64,000 nucleotides of DNA from Bacteroidota bacterium (GTDB lineage Bacteria > Bacteroidota > Bacteroidia > Flavobacteriales > Flavobacteriaceae). Where the stretch lies: contig JAHJTN010000012.1 in the NCBI GenBank assembly GCA_018829465.1, positions 124,001 through 188,000 of the forward strand, in the 5' to 3' direction. The position numbers and the translations under genes are program-made. The notes under the pieces were generated by a model. The model was not told the origin of the DNA and made no database searches. It worked only from the letters and a program-made list of their open reading frames with translations. This document shows, one piece after another, positions 53,451 to 62,102 of this stretch (position 1 is the stretch's first letter; each line of letters begins with the position of its first letter).

Positions 53451-54785
53451 TTAATTGATTTTTGTAGTTTCAGGTCCTTTGTTGATTATTTTTCCGGCAA
53501 GCATCAGGAATAAAAGCCCTAATAGAAGATAAAGCCCAATAAAACCAAGTAAGGTAAATAAGGTGTTGCCCGATGATACCGTTGGCGAAATACCATCGGC
53601 AGTTTTTAATAAATTATAGACCAACCAAGGTTGTCTGCCCAATTCTGCGGTGTACCAACCCGTTGTGTTTGCTATATATGGGAATGGTAGCATAAACATT
53701 AACGTCCATAAAACCCATTTGGTTTTATACAGTTTTTTTCGGAATAATTGAACACTAGCAATAAGCATAAGTCCTATAAAAATAGTCCCTAAACCTACCA
53801 TAATATGGTAAGCATAATACACGCCGGGAATATTTGTTGGGTAAACGCTTTCGTCAAACTCATTTAGGCCTTTTATTTCTGCATCCCATTTTTGGTACGT
53901 TAAAAAACTCAATATGTTTGGCACAGCTATTTTATTATCCAATTTTTTGTTTTCAACGTCTGGTTGTCCAAATAAAATAATTTCGGCACCACCTTCTTCG
54001 GTTTCAAAAATACCTTCCATTGCTGCAAAGGTTACTGGTTGGTGTTCTGCTACATTTTTTGCCATCCAATCTCCTGTTGGAAAAGCCAATAACACGCTTG
54101 AAATTAAACCAAAAATAACGCCTGTTTTTACAAATAGTTTTCCAAAATCGCTATGTTTATTATTCAAAAGATAAAAAGCACCAACAGCTGCAACTACAAA
54201 TGACGAGGTTACTACAGAACCCATTTGGTTGTGCAAAAATGCCGGCAATAACCAAGGATTGGAAAACAAAGCTCCAAAATTATTGAGTACAAATTTTCCG
54301 TTTTCCAAAATTTCATATCCTACAGGATATTGCATCCACGAGTGCGTTGCAATAATGAGATAGCCACTGGCCCAAGAGCCTAAAAAGACAAGAAACCCTG
54401 TTAAAAAATGTAATTTTTGTCCCAATAGTTTTTCGCCGAACAAAAAGAGACCTAAAAATGAGGATTCTAAAAAGAAGGAGAACATCCCTTCCATTGCCAG
54501 AGTTTGACCAATGACACCACCTGTAAGTTCAGAAAATTTTGCCCAATTGGTGCCAAATTGAAATTCCATAGGAATGCCTGTTACGACGCCCATTGCAAAA
54601 TTAAGCGCAAAAATTTTCATCCAAAATTTTGCAGCATCGTTGTATTTATCAATTTTTGTCCTGAGGAATTTCCATTTAAAAAAGACAATCATTAAAGACA
54701 ATCCCATCGTTAATTGTGGAAATAAGTAGTGAAATGTGATCGTAAATGCAAACTGCATTCGATCGTAAAAAAGCATATCTTCCAT
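53451..54785 (-). CDS. cydA: Cytochrome bd-type quinol oxidase subunit I
   Basis: 444 residues. His19 in TITFHYLFPQLTMG is the expected heme b595 ligand, a second histidine is in LPAFLHNQMGSVVTS, and the conserved GRQPWLVYNLLKTADGISP marks the Q-loop region. The Q-loop is of the short type, as in many Bacillus and CIO enzymes. The enzyme reduces O2 to water with quinol, at high affinity, and also tolerates cyanide or peroxides. It sits in a run with peroxide and iron protection genes. Confidence 0.95.
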   Translation of the reverse strand: MEDMLFYDRMQFAFTITFHYLFPQLTMGLSLMIVFFKWKFLRTKIDKYNDAAKFWMKIFALNFAMGVVTGIPMEFQFGTNWAKFSELTGGVIGQTLAMEGMFSFFLESSFLGLFLFGEKLLGQKLHFLTGFLVFLGSWASGYLIIATHSWMQYPVGYEILENGKFVLNNFGALFSNPWLLPAFLHNQMGSVVTSSFVVAAVGAFYLLNNKHSDFGKLFVKTGVIFGLISSVLLAFPTGDWMAKNVAEHQPVTFAAMEGIFETEEGGAEIILFGQPDVENKKLDNKIAVPNILSFLTYQKWDAEIKGLNEFDESVYPTNIPGVYYAYHIMVGLGTIFIGLMLIASVQLFRKKLYKTKWVLWTLMFMLPFPYIANTTGWYTAELGRQPWLVYNLLKTADGISPTVSSGNTLFTLLGFIGLYLLLGLLFLMLAGKIINKGPETTKIN

Positions 54786-54823
54786 CTGCTACTAAATTAG
54801 GTCAAGGGTTAAATTTTTAATGA

Positions 54824-55828
54824 TTACTTCTTGTTTATTAGTTTCTCAAACTCAATGCTCCAAATACCTCTTACTTCATTTTCAGAATAACCCGTTGCCA
54901 AATCATTGGGATACAGTTGCAGTATTTTAGCCCTCACTTCGTGTTTTATGGTTTTAGTAGTGCCGTGGCATTGCAGACACATACTATTGGTGGTGATGGG
55001 ATAATAAAATTGGACTTTACTTCCTTTATCTACAACAACAGGTGTTGGATCTACATTGGCAGCAATTTGTTCTTTGTAAAATGCGATTTGTTTTAATTCA
55101 TCAGTATTTGCCTTGTTGTTTGGGTTTCTGTATTTGTCAGAAACTCTTTTGATATGGGCGTTGTGCACCGTTGCCATACTATCGGTTAAGGGCATTGCTT
55201 GTACGTTACAAAATTCAAGCGCATTAAGCGTTCCTTTATTTTGAATAGCACCCATTAAATTTTTGCCTAAAAGTTGTTTTGTGGCTAAGGCATAGTCTAA
55301 ACCAATTTCTTCATAGGTTTTGGGCTGTTCTATGTCTGTTAGATTTTTTCCGGATTGATTAAATGCACCGAAACCTTGCTGTTCCCAATGAGCTTTGAAC
55401 CATTCGGGTTCTTCAATTTGGTAGTCGTACATATATTCGGCAATTTGTTCTAAAACACCGTCGGGAAATTGCTGTTTGGGCATTAGGCCAAAGCGTTTTA
55501 CGGCACCTTTCAGTTTTGCCGATTCGAGCATTGGGTTTTCTGTAAAAGCTACCAATTGCGATATAAATTCTTCTTTAGAGGTATTTTCTTGAAGATAATG
55601 TGCTTTAATGGCAACCATCGGCGGCGCAATTCTACCTGTATTTTCTTTGGCAGTAGGACTATGACAAAGATAACAATGGGTTTCCATTAATTTTTTATCG
55701 GGATGAACCAATGTTGAAACTACCGACGTATTATCGATAGTTTCCACATTTTTTTGTTCAACTTTTGTGTTGTTATTACAACTTAGCAGCGTGATAATGG
55801 CTAAGCTTACCAATGCTATGTATTTCAT
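54824..55828 (-). CDS. Fused cytochrome c / DUF3365 lipoprotein
   Basis: 334 residues with lipobox LLSC (Cys17). The N-terminal domain has CYLCH at 53-57 and a Met ligand likely in LMPKQQFP; the C-terminal domain has a second heme motif CLQCH near 284 in a DUF3365-like (Tll0287-type) context with NALEFCNVQAMPLTDSM. Both heme sites are intact, so this is a diheme fusion. It is 38 bases upstream of cydA and may pass electrons or sense redox state near the quinol oxidase. The first domain is a paralogue of the cytochrome at 48677. Confidence 0.88.
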   Translation of the reverse strand: MKYIALVSLAIITLLSCNNNTKVEQKNVETIDNTSVVSTLVHPDKKLMETHCYLCHSPTAKENTGRIAPPMVAIKAHYLQENTSKEEFISQLVAFTENPMLESAKLKGAVKRFGLMPKQQFPDGVLEQIAEYMYDYQIEEPEWFKAHWEQQGFGAFNQSGKNLTDIEQPKTYEEIGLDYALATKQLLGKNLMGAIQNKGTLNALEFCNVQAMPLTDSMATVHNAHIKRVSDKYRNPNNKANTDELKQIAFYKEQIAANVDPTPVVVDKGSKVQFYYPITTNSMCLQCHGTTKTIKHEVRAKILQLYPNDLATGYSENEVRGIWSIEFEKLINKK

Positions 55829-55843
55829 TTTCTTCTATAAATC

Positions 55844-56317
55844 TTAGTTATTATAAGCAGAAAGCATCCACACCAATTTTTCTTGTTGCGAAATATAATC
55901 GCTCATTAGTGCTACGGTGCCTTCGTCATTAGCAGTACTTGCTATATCAAGAATGCTTCTTTCTTTTTGTAACAAAATAGCTAGTCCATCGAGAATGTGT
56001 GCAATAGCCGTTGAGCCGTCATTAACATTTTCTACAGCTTTAACTTGCGAATGCGCAATATATTCTGAAAACGAATGCAAAGGTGTCTTGCCAAGTGTAA
56101 GCACTCTTTCTGCCACTTCATCTATTTTTAAAAGGGCATCATTATAGAGCTCTTCAAACTTTAGATGCAGTTCAAAAAAGTGTTTCCCTTTAATATTCCA
56201 GTGAAACCCTCTTAGGTTCATATAAACTATTTGGTAATTAGCCAGTAAATCGTTGAGCTCTGCGGCTATGTTTTGCGATGCCTCTACCGGCAATCCTATG
56301 TTTGATAGTGATTTCAT
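55844..56317 (-). CDS. dps: Dps-family ferritin-like protein
   Basis: 157 residues. VYMNLRGFHWNIKGKHFFELHLKFEELYND holds the ferroxidase ligands, with His39 and a second His/Asp set nearby, and the four-helix bundle length is right. Dps dodecamers oxidise Fe(II) with peroxide and protect DNA. It lies between the DUF2202 and cytochrome genes. The gap upstream has AACTTCA-A-TGAAGTT at 56340-56354, which may be an operator or a hairpin. Confidence 0.93.
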   Translation of the reverse strand: MKSLSNIGLPVEASQNIAAELNDLLANYQIVYMNLRGFHWNIKGKHFFELHLKFEELYNDALLKIDEVAERVLTLGKTPLHSFSEYIAHSQVKAVENVNDGSTAIAHILDGLAILLQKERSILDIASTANDEGTVALMSDYISQQEKLVWMLSAYNN

Positions 56318-56339
56318 TTTTATTGTTTTTTAACTGTTA

Positions 56340-56354
56340 AACTTCAATGAAGTT
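56340..56354. promoter_or_regulatory. Inverted repeat before dps
   Basis: AACTTCAATGAAGTT has perfect 7-base arms around one base, 23 bases before the dps start in the 95-base gap. Role unknown; it may bind a regulator or shape the transcript. Confidence 0.35.
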
Positions 56355-56412
56355 GATTTTAATAAAAAAAAGATGTTTAATTATTGATTGTTTTTGATAA
56401 AGATTTTTAAAT

Positions 56413-57033
56413 CTAAAAGTTGCACTGCTCGTTATTGCCGGCAACGATTTCGTCATATTCTTGCTGACTTAAAAATTGAGGAACATATTCACTTCCTAAG
56501 TTGACTAATGCAGAAGTGAAACTTCTAAGATGGTTTCTGGAGCCACACTGCAAGTTTCTGAAAACAGCTATTATTGTTGGGTTATCTATCTCATTTATCC
56601 AATCCTCCAAATCAACAATATCTAAATCTTCTATAGTTGCACCCACTTGTAAGGCCTGAATTTGGCTTTGAGTACCTACAGTAATAAATTGATCATAAAA
56701 ACCTTGTAAATCTGAGTTCGCAAACTCTCCGTAGGGCAAAACGTTGTAAGAAACAGCATTTTGCTCAAGCAAACTGATTACAGCATCCATATGAGATTGC
56801 TCACTTAATTTAATATTTGCAAATTGAGCCAAAGCCCATTGATTGTCTAGAAATTCGTAAGTATCTCTTGCTAATTTTTCCTCCTCAAGCATAAAAAGCA
56901 AGGCTTCGGTTTCTGTTTGGGTCAGGTTGTTAGTTGTCACTATGCTATCGTCCGAATCAGAGCAAGATGTTAAAAAAGAGACGATTATAAAGTAAGAGAA
57001 CAAAAGAAGTGAATATGATTTAAGCGTTTTCAT
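56413..57033 (-). CDS. DUF2202 lipoprotein
   Basis: 206 residues with a lipobox FLTSC (Cys24). The rest is a ferritin-like bundle with the repeated pattern LLFMLEEEKLARDTYEFL and LSEQSHMDAVISLLEQ, typical of DUF2202 (about 160 residues). Metal-binding glutamates and a histidine are in those helices. It is a plausible periplasmic iron or peroxide protein; the function of the family is not established. It starts 22 bases after the peroxiredoxin stop. Confidence 0.85.
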   Translation of the reverse strand: MKTLKSYSLLLFSYFIIVSFLTSCSDSDDSIVTTNNLTQTETEALLFMLEEEKLARDTYEFLDNQWALAQFANIKLSEQSHMDAVISLLEQNAVSYNVLPYGEFANSDLQGFYDQFITVGTQSQIQALQVGATIEDLDIVDLEDWINEIDNPTIIAVFRNLQCGSRNHLRSFTSALVNLGSEYVPQFLSQQEYDEIVAGNNEQCNF

Positions 57034-57055
57034 TGTTTTAGTATTTATGATTATC

Positions 57056-57775
57056 TCACGCTTTTAGGATGCGTGACAAAACTTCTTCCTTACTAATTTT
57101 TTTAGTACAGAAAAACCAATCCTTACAGTCTAAATCGTCTGTTGAAGTCATTCGATCTTCAGCAACGCCACACGATCCTGCTGGAGATACAATCACGTCG
57201 TCTCCAGGATTCCAATCGGCTGGAGTTGCCACATTAAAGGCGTCTGAGGTTTGCATTGCGATAAGCGCTCTGTATAATTCGTCAAAATTTCTACCCAAAC
57301 TTAAAGGATAATAGATTATAGCTCTAACAATGCCTTCTCCATCTACAAAAAACACGGCTCTAACGGCTTGTGTTTTGCTTTCACCCGGTTGAATCATTCC
57401 GTATTTTTTGGCAACCTCCATAGAGATGTCTTCAATTAAAGGAAACTTAACTTCAATGTTTTTCATTCCGTTAAATTCAATTTTATCTTTAATGGTTCTT
57501 AACCAAGCAATGTGGCTGTAAATACCATCTATTGACAAACCAATAAGGCTACAGTTGGCTTTTTCAAATTTTTCTTCTAAATGTGCAAACGTCATAAACT
57601 CTGAGGTACAAACAGGTGTAAAATCTGCCGGATGGCTAAAGAGTATGCTCCACTTTCCTTTATAATCTGAAGGATAATTAATGTCTCCTTGTGTTGTTAC
57701 TGCTTTAAATTCGGGGGCTTTATCTCCAATTCTTGGCATCGTGTGTAATTGTTGTTGTTCTGTTGTTGTTTCCAT
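57056..57775 (-). CDS. Peroxiredoxin (Prx6/1-Cys-like)
   Basis: 239 residues. The peroxidatic Cys56 lies in FSHPADFTPVCTSEF, the PxxxT/SxxC motif of peroxiredoxins. The C-terminal extension with DLDCKDWFFCTKKI adds cysteines that may act as a resolving pair, so calling it 1-Cys would be premature. It reduces peroxides in the cytoplasm. A -7 box is 35 bases upstream of the start and a palindromic site precedes it, so it may head the run dps-cydAB. Confidence 0.95.
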   Translation of the reverse strand: METTTEQQQLHTMPRIGDKAPEFKAVTTQGDINYPSDYKGKWSILFSHPADFTPVCTSEFMTFAHLEEKFEKANCSLIGLSIDGIYSHIAWLRTIKDKIEFNGMKNIEVKFPLIEDISMEVAKKYGMIQPGESKTQAVRAVFFVDGEGIVRAIIYYPLSLGRNFDELYRALIAMQTSDAFNVATPADWNPGDDVIVSPAGSCGVAEDRMTSTDDLDCKDWFFCTKKISKEEVLSRILKA

Positions 57776-57810
57776 TTTGTGTTTTGTTACGGATTAATAA
57801 TTTGTTTCAG

Positions 57811-57818
57811 CAAATGTA
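57811..57818 (-). promoter_or_regulatory. Putative -7 box of the peroxiredoxin gene
   Basis: TACATTTG on the minus strand fits TAnnTTTG, 35 bases before the start. Confidence 0.5.
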
Positions 57819-57840
57819 TGGTATGCTTTCTACGCCAAGA

Positions 57841-57854
57841 GTAACTTTTGTTAC
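57841..57854. promoter_or_regulatory. Palindromic operator GTAAC-N4-GTTAC, copy 2
   Basis: GTAACTTTTGTTAC has perfect arms, and its centre is again 33 bases upstream of the -7 box centre, as for the SQR-like gene at 44331. The rest of the gap to 57986 holds a long-range inverted pair (GACCTG at 57905, CAGGTC at 57946) and no gene. Confidence 0.6.
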
Positions 57855-57986
57855 CTATAAATTAAACTCTTAGGGTTAAGTAAAAGATTGTAAAACAGCT
57901 AAATGACCTGCCTAATAAAGCAAATAAAAGGCTTCCTTGGATTACCAGGTCAATAGGATGTAGAGATTTAAAAGAAAGTCATAAAG

Positions 57987-58922
57987 TTATCCCGCTTTCA
58001 CCCCATTTTTATCAAATATATCATCTTTGTGGCATTTCATAAAGTGATCGCAATAGAGGCAAATGTTTTTCAGTTCTTCGTTTTTAGTTTTTGCTTCGGT
58101 TTCTGAAACGCCTAAATGCAAGCCCATTTTTAAAGGTTCACCTTCATTGAGCATTTTGAAAACAGTATTTTGAGAAGCGCGCTGCAATACCTCGGCGACC
58201 TTTTGTTTGCGTGCATCGCCCATCGGAAAATGCGTACCCGGACAACAAGGATTGATGCGCCACAGCTGTATACTTATTTCCTGCGGAATGTCGTCATAGC
58301 CACCTAAAAAGTTGCGTGCGCCACTTAAAATGGTGCAAAAATTATGGTTGGGGTCTTTGTGCCAAATATCGTTTTTCAGGGCTTTACCTCGCGCCCAATT
58401 GCCGCCAATCCACATTTCTTCGTTGGCGCCCCAATAGCCCCAACTCAAGTTTTTATTGGTTAGGTAATTACTGTCTACCAAAGGGTCTTTGTCGTCGCCG
58501 TTTACGCCGCAACTTTCAAACAAATCGGCCAATTGCATCAAGCGGTTGCCGGCGTGTTTGTGGTAGCGGTCTATACTGGCAATGTCAAATCGGGTAACGC
58601 CTTTTTCTATGAGTTTTTCAAGGCGTTCTTTGTTGAGCAAATCGCCATTGGTTTGCAACATGATTTGGGTGTTGCCTTGGTATTTTTCTTGAACTTTATC
58701 TAAAATGGCGTAGAGCAATTTTTTATCCGCCAATGGTTCGCCGCCGCTTAAAATGAGGCGATCTACTTTTTCGGGTAAATTATCGATAATCGCCATACAA
58801 TCTTCTTTGGAGATGCGCGCACCAAACGGACTGCTATCGTTGTAACAGTGGTCGCAATCGTCGTTGCAAAGTTGGGTAAACACCCAATAAATGGACTGTA
58901 TGTGGTTGAAATTTTGATTCAT
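57987..58922 (-). CDS. Radical SAM protein with C-terminal cysteine cluster
   Basis: 311 residues. The cluster motif is C19-x3-C23-x2-C26 (CNDDCDHC), and LILSGGEPLA is the SAM-binding GGE segment. The C-terminal region has INPCCPGTH and a CLYCDHFMKC cluster, so a second iron-sulfur site of SPASM or related type is likely. No RiPP precursor is seen next to it. It is the last gene before the transposase and lies downstream of the YnjBCD-like importer. The substrate is unknown. Confidence 0.82.
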   Translation of the reverse strand: MNQNFNHIQSIYWVFTQLCNDDCDHCYNDSSPFGARISKEDCMAIIDNLPEKVDRLILSGGEPLADKKLLYAILDKVQEKYQGNTQIMLQTNGDLLNKERLEKLIEKGVTRFDIASIDRYHKHAGNRLMQLADLFESCGVNGDDKDPLVDSNYLTNKNLSWGYWGANEEMWIGGNWARGKALKNDIWHKDPNHNFCTILSGARNFLGGYDDIPQEISIQLWRINPCCPGTHFPMGDARKQKVAEVLQRASQNTVFKMLNEGEPLKMGLHLGVSETEAKTKNEELKNICLYCDHFMKCHKDDIFDKNGVKAG

Positions 58923-58950
58923 GTTTTCTTTTTCTTTTTTTTAGACCTTT

Positions 58951-58983
58951 AGACCCGAAAGGTTTTGAAAACCTTTCGGGTCT
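58951..58983. repeat. 33-base palindrome 1 (REP-like)
   Basis: Arms AGACCCGAAAGGTTTT and AAAACCTTTCGGGTCT are perfect over 16 bases around one G. It abuts the 3' end of the Y1 transposase gene. Confidence 0.85.
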
Positions 58984-59541
58984 TTAATTAAAATCGTCTT
59001 TAAAATTATCTCCTTCAAACTTTCTGTTTCTATGACAATATAGAAAATTTTCTAAATCGTCAAATAGTTCAATTGCCTGTATTTTATTTAAGAAGGTTTC
59101 TCCATTGGTTTTATAAATCGGAAAAGATGAAAATTTATAGTCTTCAAAATTATCGACAAAACCGTGAATTTGTGGATTTAAATGAACGTAAATAATTGAA
59201 TTCCTCAAATAATCTTCTTCATCAATTTTCTTGCGTTGAAATTGTTTTTGAAATAAACTTCCAGTTCTGTCAAAGGCTTTATTTATTGCTTTGGTATAAG
59301 CATTAAAAAAGTTGGACAACTTTTGAGATGCCGTCCCCGATTCACAATTTAACTGAAGAATTAAATGAAAATGATTAGGCAATAAGACATAAGCTAAAAT
59401 ATTAAAATAAGGAAAGAGGTGCTTCTGCATCAACTTCAGGAAATACATATAATTATCCACGTTCTTAAAAAGATTCTCCTTATTATTACCACGGTTATAG
59501 ATGTGGTAGAAATGGCCTTCTTCCAGTTTTTCGTAATACAT
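58984..59541 (-). mobile_element. REP-associated tyrosine transposase (Y1/IS200-like domain)
   Basis: 185 residues. The HUH motif is H57-F-H59 in VLLPNHFHLIL, and the catalytic Tyr82 is in FFNAYTKAINKAF. This is the RAYT/Y1_Tnp type, a domesticated relative of IS200 transposases that cuts single-stranded DNA at REP-like palindromes. The gene is intact. A 33-base palindrome follows its stop, and a degenerate relative (GACCCGAAAG and CCTTTCAGG) lies upstream at about 59557-59600. Similar palindromes occur at 62066 and 63376. Confidence 0.85.
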
Positions 59542-59606
59542 CTTTTTATTTTTTTTGACCCGAAAGTCCCGATTTACCGGGGTTCAAAACCTTTCAGGCC
59601 TGGCAG

Positions 59607-60332
59607 TTAATTTATTCCTTTCCAAAAGGCTATTTCGTTTTGAACGCCTGATGTTTCATCGTTGTAAAATGCTTGTTTGTTTTGGTATTGTTGCCAGTTT
59701 CCTTTTTCAATTTTACCGATAGTATTTCCCATAATAATGGCTTCTTTGATGTCGTGGGTTACAAAAAGTGCTGAAATATTTAGTTTAGCTACCAAATCTT
59801 TAAAAAGAACCTGCATTTTAGTTCGGGTATGGCTGTCGAGCGCACCAAACGGTTCGTCTAACAATAAAATTTTGGGTTCGACTACCATTGCCCTACCAAA
59901 CGAAACACGTTGTTTTTGTCCGCCCGATAGTTGATGAGGCATTTTGTTTTGATGTTTTTCTAGCTCTAAAAAGTGTAGCATTTTTTCGACCTTGGTTTTG
60001 ATGTCGTTGTTGGGTTGTTTTTTGAGTCGTAATCCAAAGGCTATGTTTTCAAAAACATTTAAATGTGGAAACAAAAGGGCTTCTTGGTAGAGATACACGA
60101 TGTTTCTTTTTTGCGCGGGTTGTTCGCTTATTTCGGTTTGGTCTAAAAACAGCTCGCCTGAGGTTTGTTGTTCTAAGCCGGCAATAATTTTAAGTAAGGT
60201 GGTTTTTCCACTTCCTGAGGTGCCAATAACGCTCAATACTTCGTTGTGGTTTAATTGCAAATTCACATAGGTCAAAATGCTTTCGTTGCCAAAAGATTTT
60301 GAAAGGTTTTTTATGTGAAGTAGTGGTTGCAT
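59607..60332 (-). CDS. ABC importer ATPase (YnjD-like)
   Basis: 241 residues. Walker A is GTSGSGKTT, the signature is LSGGQKQRVSFGRA, Walker B is KILLLDEPFGALD, and the H-loop is VTHDIKEA. The ABC protein most likely energises the two permeases upstream in the same transcript. It resembles YnjD and other CUT1/POPT-type ATPases. Confidence 0.9.
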   Translation of the reverse strand: MQPLLHIKNLSKSFGNESILTYVNLQLNHNEVLSVIGTSGSGKTTLLKIIAGLEQQTSGELFLDQTEISEQPAQKRNIVYLYQEALLFPHLNVFENIAFGLRLKKQPNNDIKTKVEKMLHFLELEKHQNKMPHQLSGGQKQRVSFGRAMVVEPKILLLDEPFGALDSHTRTKMQVLFKDLVAKLNISALFVTHDIKEAIIMGNTIGKIEKGNWQQYQNKQAFYNDETSGVQNEIAFWKGIN

Positions 60333-60366
60333 TTTTTTTATTCTAAATTACTGTTTTTAATTCCTA

Positions 60367-60426
60367 TTCACCAAAAGTCATACAATTTGGTGAACGTATT
60401 CACCAAAAACACTGCTTTTTGGTGAA
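60367..60426. repeat. Tandem inverted repeats between permease and ATPase genes
   Basis: Four copies of TTCACCAAA (or its complement TTTGGTGAA) lie in 60 bases: TTCACCAAA at 60367-60375, TTTGGTGAA at 60386-60394, TTCACCAAAAA at 60399-60409 and TTTTTGGTGAA at 60416-60426. Each pair can form a hairpin. This sits in the 107-base gap inside the operon, so it could be a regulator site for an internal promoter or mRNA stem-loops that change expression of the ATPase. Confidence 0.6.
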
Positions 60427-60439
60427 TAGAAAAATAGTA

Positions 60440-61201
60440 TCATCGGTTTATAAATATATACCGCTTGTTGATGTATAGCAAAATCATTGGCGGAACAACA
60501 AGTAAACAGCACGCCAAAGCTGCATAAAATATATTGGCTTCGTTTATAAAATTAAACACGCTTACGGTTAAGGTTTTAATTTTTCCGGTGCCTATTAAAT
60601 TGGTCAATCCGTATTCAAACCACGAAATGAGAAACACTTGAAAAAAGCATAGTATCATCGCGTTTTTTGAAAGTGGTAATAAAACTTTTTTTAAAGTTTG
60701 CCATTTGTTTGCGCCTAAAGTGTAACTCAAAGCTTCCAACTCGTTGATTTGTTTGTTCCAAAAATTGGTGTAAATAAGCACTCCAAAAGGAAATGCAATG
60801 AGAAATTGTGCTAAGGCAACACCCAAAAAGGTGCCGGACAAATGGGTTAATATAAAGTAATACTGAAAAATCACAGCCATAATTACGGGCGACAGCAAAT
60901 AAGGAATGTAGGTTAAAAACAAATAGGTTGATTTACGTTTGCTATAAGCAATTTCTTTAGAAATAAAAAAGGCTAAAACCGTTACCGTAACAGCTACCAA
61001 AAGCGAAATTCCCACCGAAAGAAAAAAGGTTTGAAAAAGTTGCGCATTGCTTTTTTGAAGAAATTCCCAATTGGCAAAGGATAATTGCTGCGGCCAGATT
61101 GCCGGAAATTGCCAACTGCGGCTCAAGGATAGCAACAGCAAAAACACCAACGGAAACCCTATGGAACTTATAAACACATATTGCAATATTTTTTTAAACA
61201 T
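60440..61201 (-). CDS. ABC importer permease 2 (YnjC C-terminal half-like)
   Basis: 253 residues with six hydrophobic helices and the EAA loop ELEALSYTLGANKWQTLKKVLLPL typical of binding-protein-dependent permeases. It overlaps the upstream permease by one base. E. coli YnjC carries both permease halves in one protein; here they are separate. Confidence 0.9.
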   Translation of the reverse strand: MFKKILQYVFISSIGFPLVFLLLLSLSRSWQFPAIWPQQLSFANWEFLQKSNAQLFQTFFLSVGISLLVAVTVTVLAFFISKEIAYSKRKSTYLFLTYIPYLLSPVIMAVIFQYYFILTHLSGTFLGVALAQFLIAFPFGVLIYTNFWNKQINELEALSYTLGANKWQTLKKVLLPLSKNAMILCFFQVFLISWFEYGLTNLIGTGKIKTLTVSVFNFINEANIFYAALACCLLVVPPMILLYINKRYIFINR

Positions 61202-62055
61202 TACTGGTTTTGATGATTAAAAAGTCGATTGTTATTAAGGTACAACACCAACAAAATTATTAAAATGAACAGCACATAAAGCAAACTCATAGCATAGCCT
61301 TGCGGCATATCATACAGGTTAAAACGTTGTATTTTTTGAAGCACAGCCACCGAAATCATTTGCGGATTTTGGCGTCCTAAAAGCAGCGGCACTTCATAAC
61401 TTCCCATCACAAAAATGATGAAGAGGTAAATGGTAGTCGCACTTCGTTTTAATAAAATAGGAATGATTACTTTTCTAAAAATCTGGCGGTTGGTGGCGCC
61501 AAAGGTTTTGGAAAGGTTTACAAACGCGTGAATTTTTTCACTTTGGTATAAATTGGCAAACAAAATAATAAAAAAAGGTGTTACCAAAAGAACCGATGTA
61601 AAAATGATGCCAATTCCATAACTATCTTTAATGAGTAGCGGAAAACTGTTAATGTCTTGGGTGAATCCTAAGTTAAAACTCATTCGCGAAAGCAAACCCG
61701 ATTTCGACAACAAATGAAATCCAAAAAAAGCCATCACCGTGGCCGGAAAACAAAGCGGCAAATAAATAGCGTTGGAGAGAAATCCTTTTTGCAATTGTTT
61801 TTGCCAACCCAGCGCGATGGTTAAAGCAATGCTCAAACTCATACCCACACTTACTAAAGCAATGTATAAACTATACCCAATACTGGACCAAAAGGGTTTG
61901 TTAAACAAAACCACTTGCCAGGCATCTCCATTAAAACCCTGTTTTAAAACGCCAATAATTCCCAAACTAAACAGCAACGCATATACCAGACCTGATGCTA
62001 CGGGCAAGACCACTAAGGCGAGGAAAAGTCCTTTAAAGAATTTGTTGTCTTTCAT
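61201..62055 (-). CDS. ABC importer permease 1 (YnjC N-terminal half-like)
   Basis: 284 residues, six hydrophobic helices, and an EAA-type loop AFVNLSKTFGATNRQIFRKVIIPI. Proteins of this type move the substrate delivered by the binding protein. It follows the binding protein after a short gap that holds a 33-base palindrome. Confidence 0.9.
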   Translation of the reverse strand: MKDNKFFKGLFLALVVLPVASGLVYALLFSLGIIGVLKQGFNGDAWQVVLFNKPFWSSIGYSLYIALVSVGMSLSIALTIALGWQKQLQKGFLSNAIYLPLCFPATVMAFFGFHLLSKSGLLSRMSFNLGFTQDINSFPLLIKDSYGIGIIFTSVLLVTPFFIILFANLYQSEKIHAFVNLSKTFGATNRQIFRKVIIPILLKRSATTIYLFIIFVMGSYEVPLLLGRQNPQMISVAVLQKIQRFNLYDMPQGYAMSLLYVLFILIILLVLYLNNNRLFNHQNQ

Positions 62056-62065
62056 TTATTGATGC

Positions 62066-62098
62066 AAACCTCACAGGTTTTGAAAACCTGTGAGGTTT
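62066..62098. repeat. 33-base palindrome 2 (REP-like)
   Basis: Arms AAACCTCACAGGTTTT and AAAACCTGTGAGGTTT pair perfectly around one G, the same length and core (AGGTTTTGAAAACCT) as palindrome 1. It lies between the binding-protein and permease genes. Confidence 0.85.
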
Positions 62099-62102
62099 TG
62101 TT

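Noticed and set aside
57905-57951. Long-range inverted pair GACCTG/CAGGTC upstream of the peroxiredoxin gene
   Set aside because: Arms of six bases with a 35-base loop are too weak to claim structure.
59451-59459. TTATCCACG as a DnaA box
   Set aside because: A single near match inside the transposase gene, with no cluster around it, is expected by chance.
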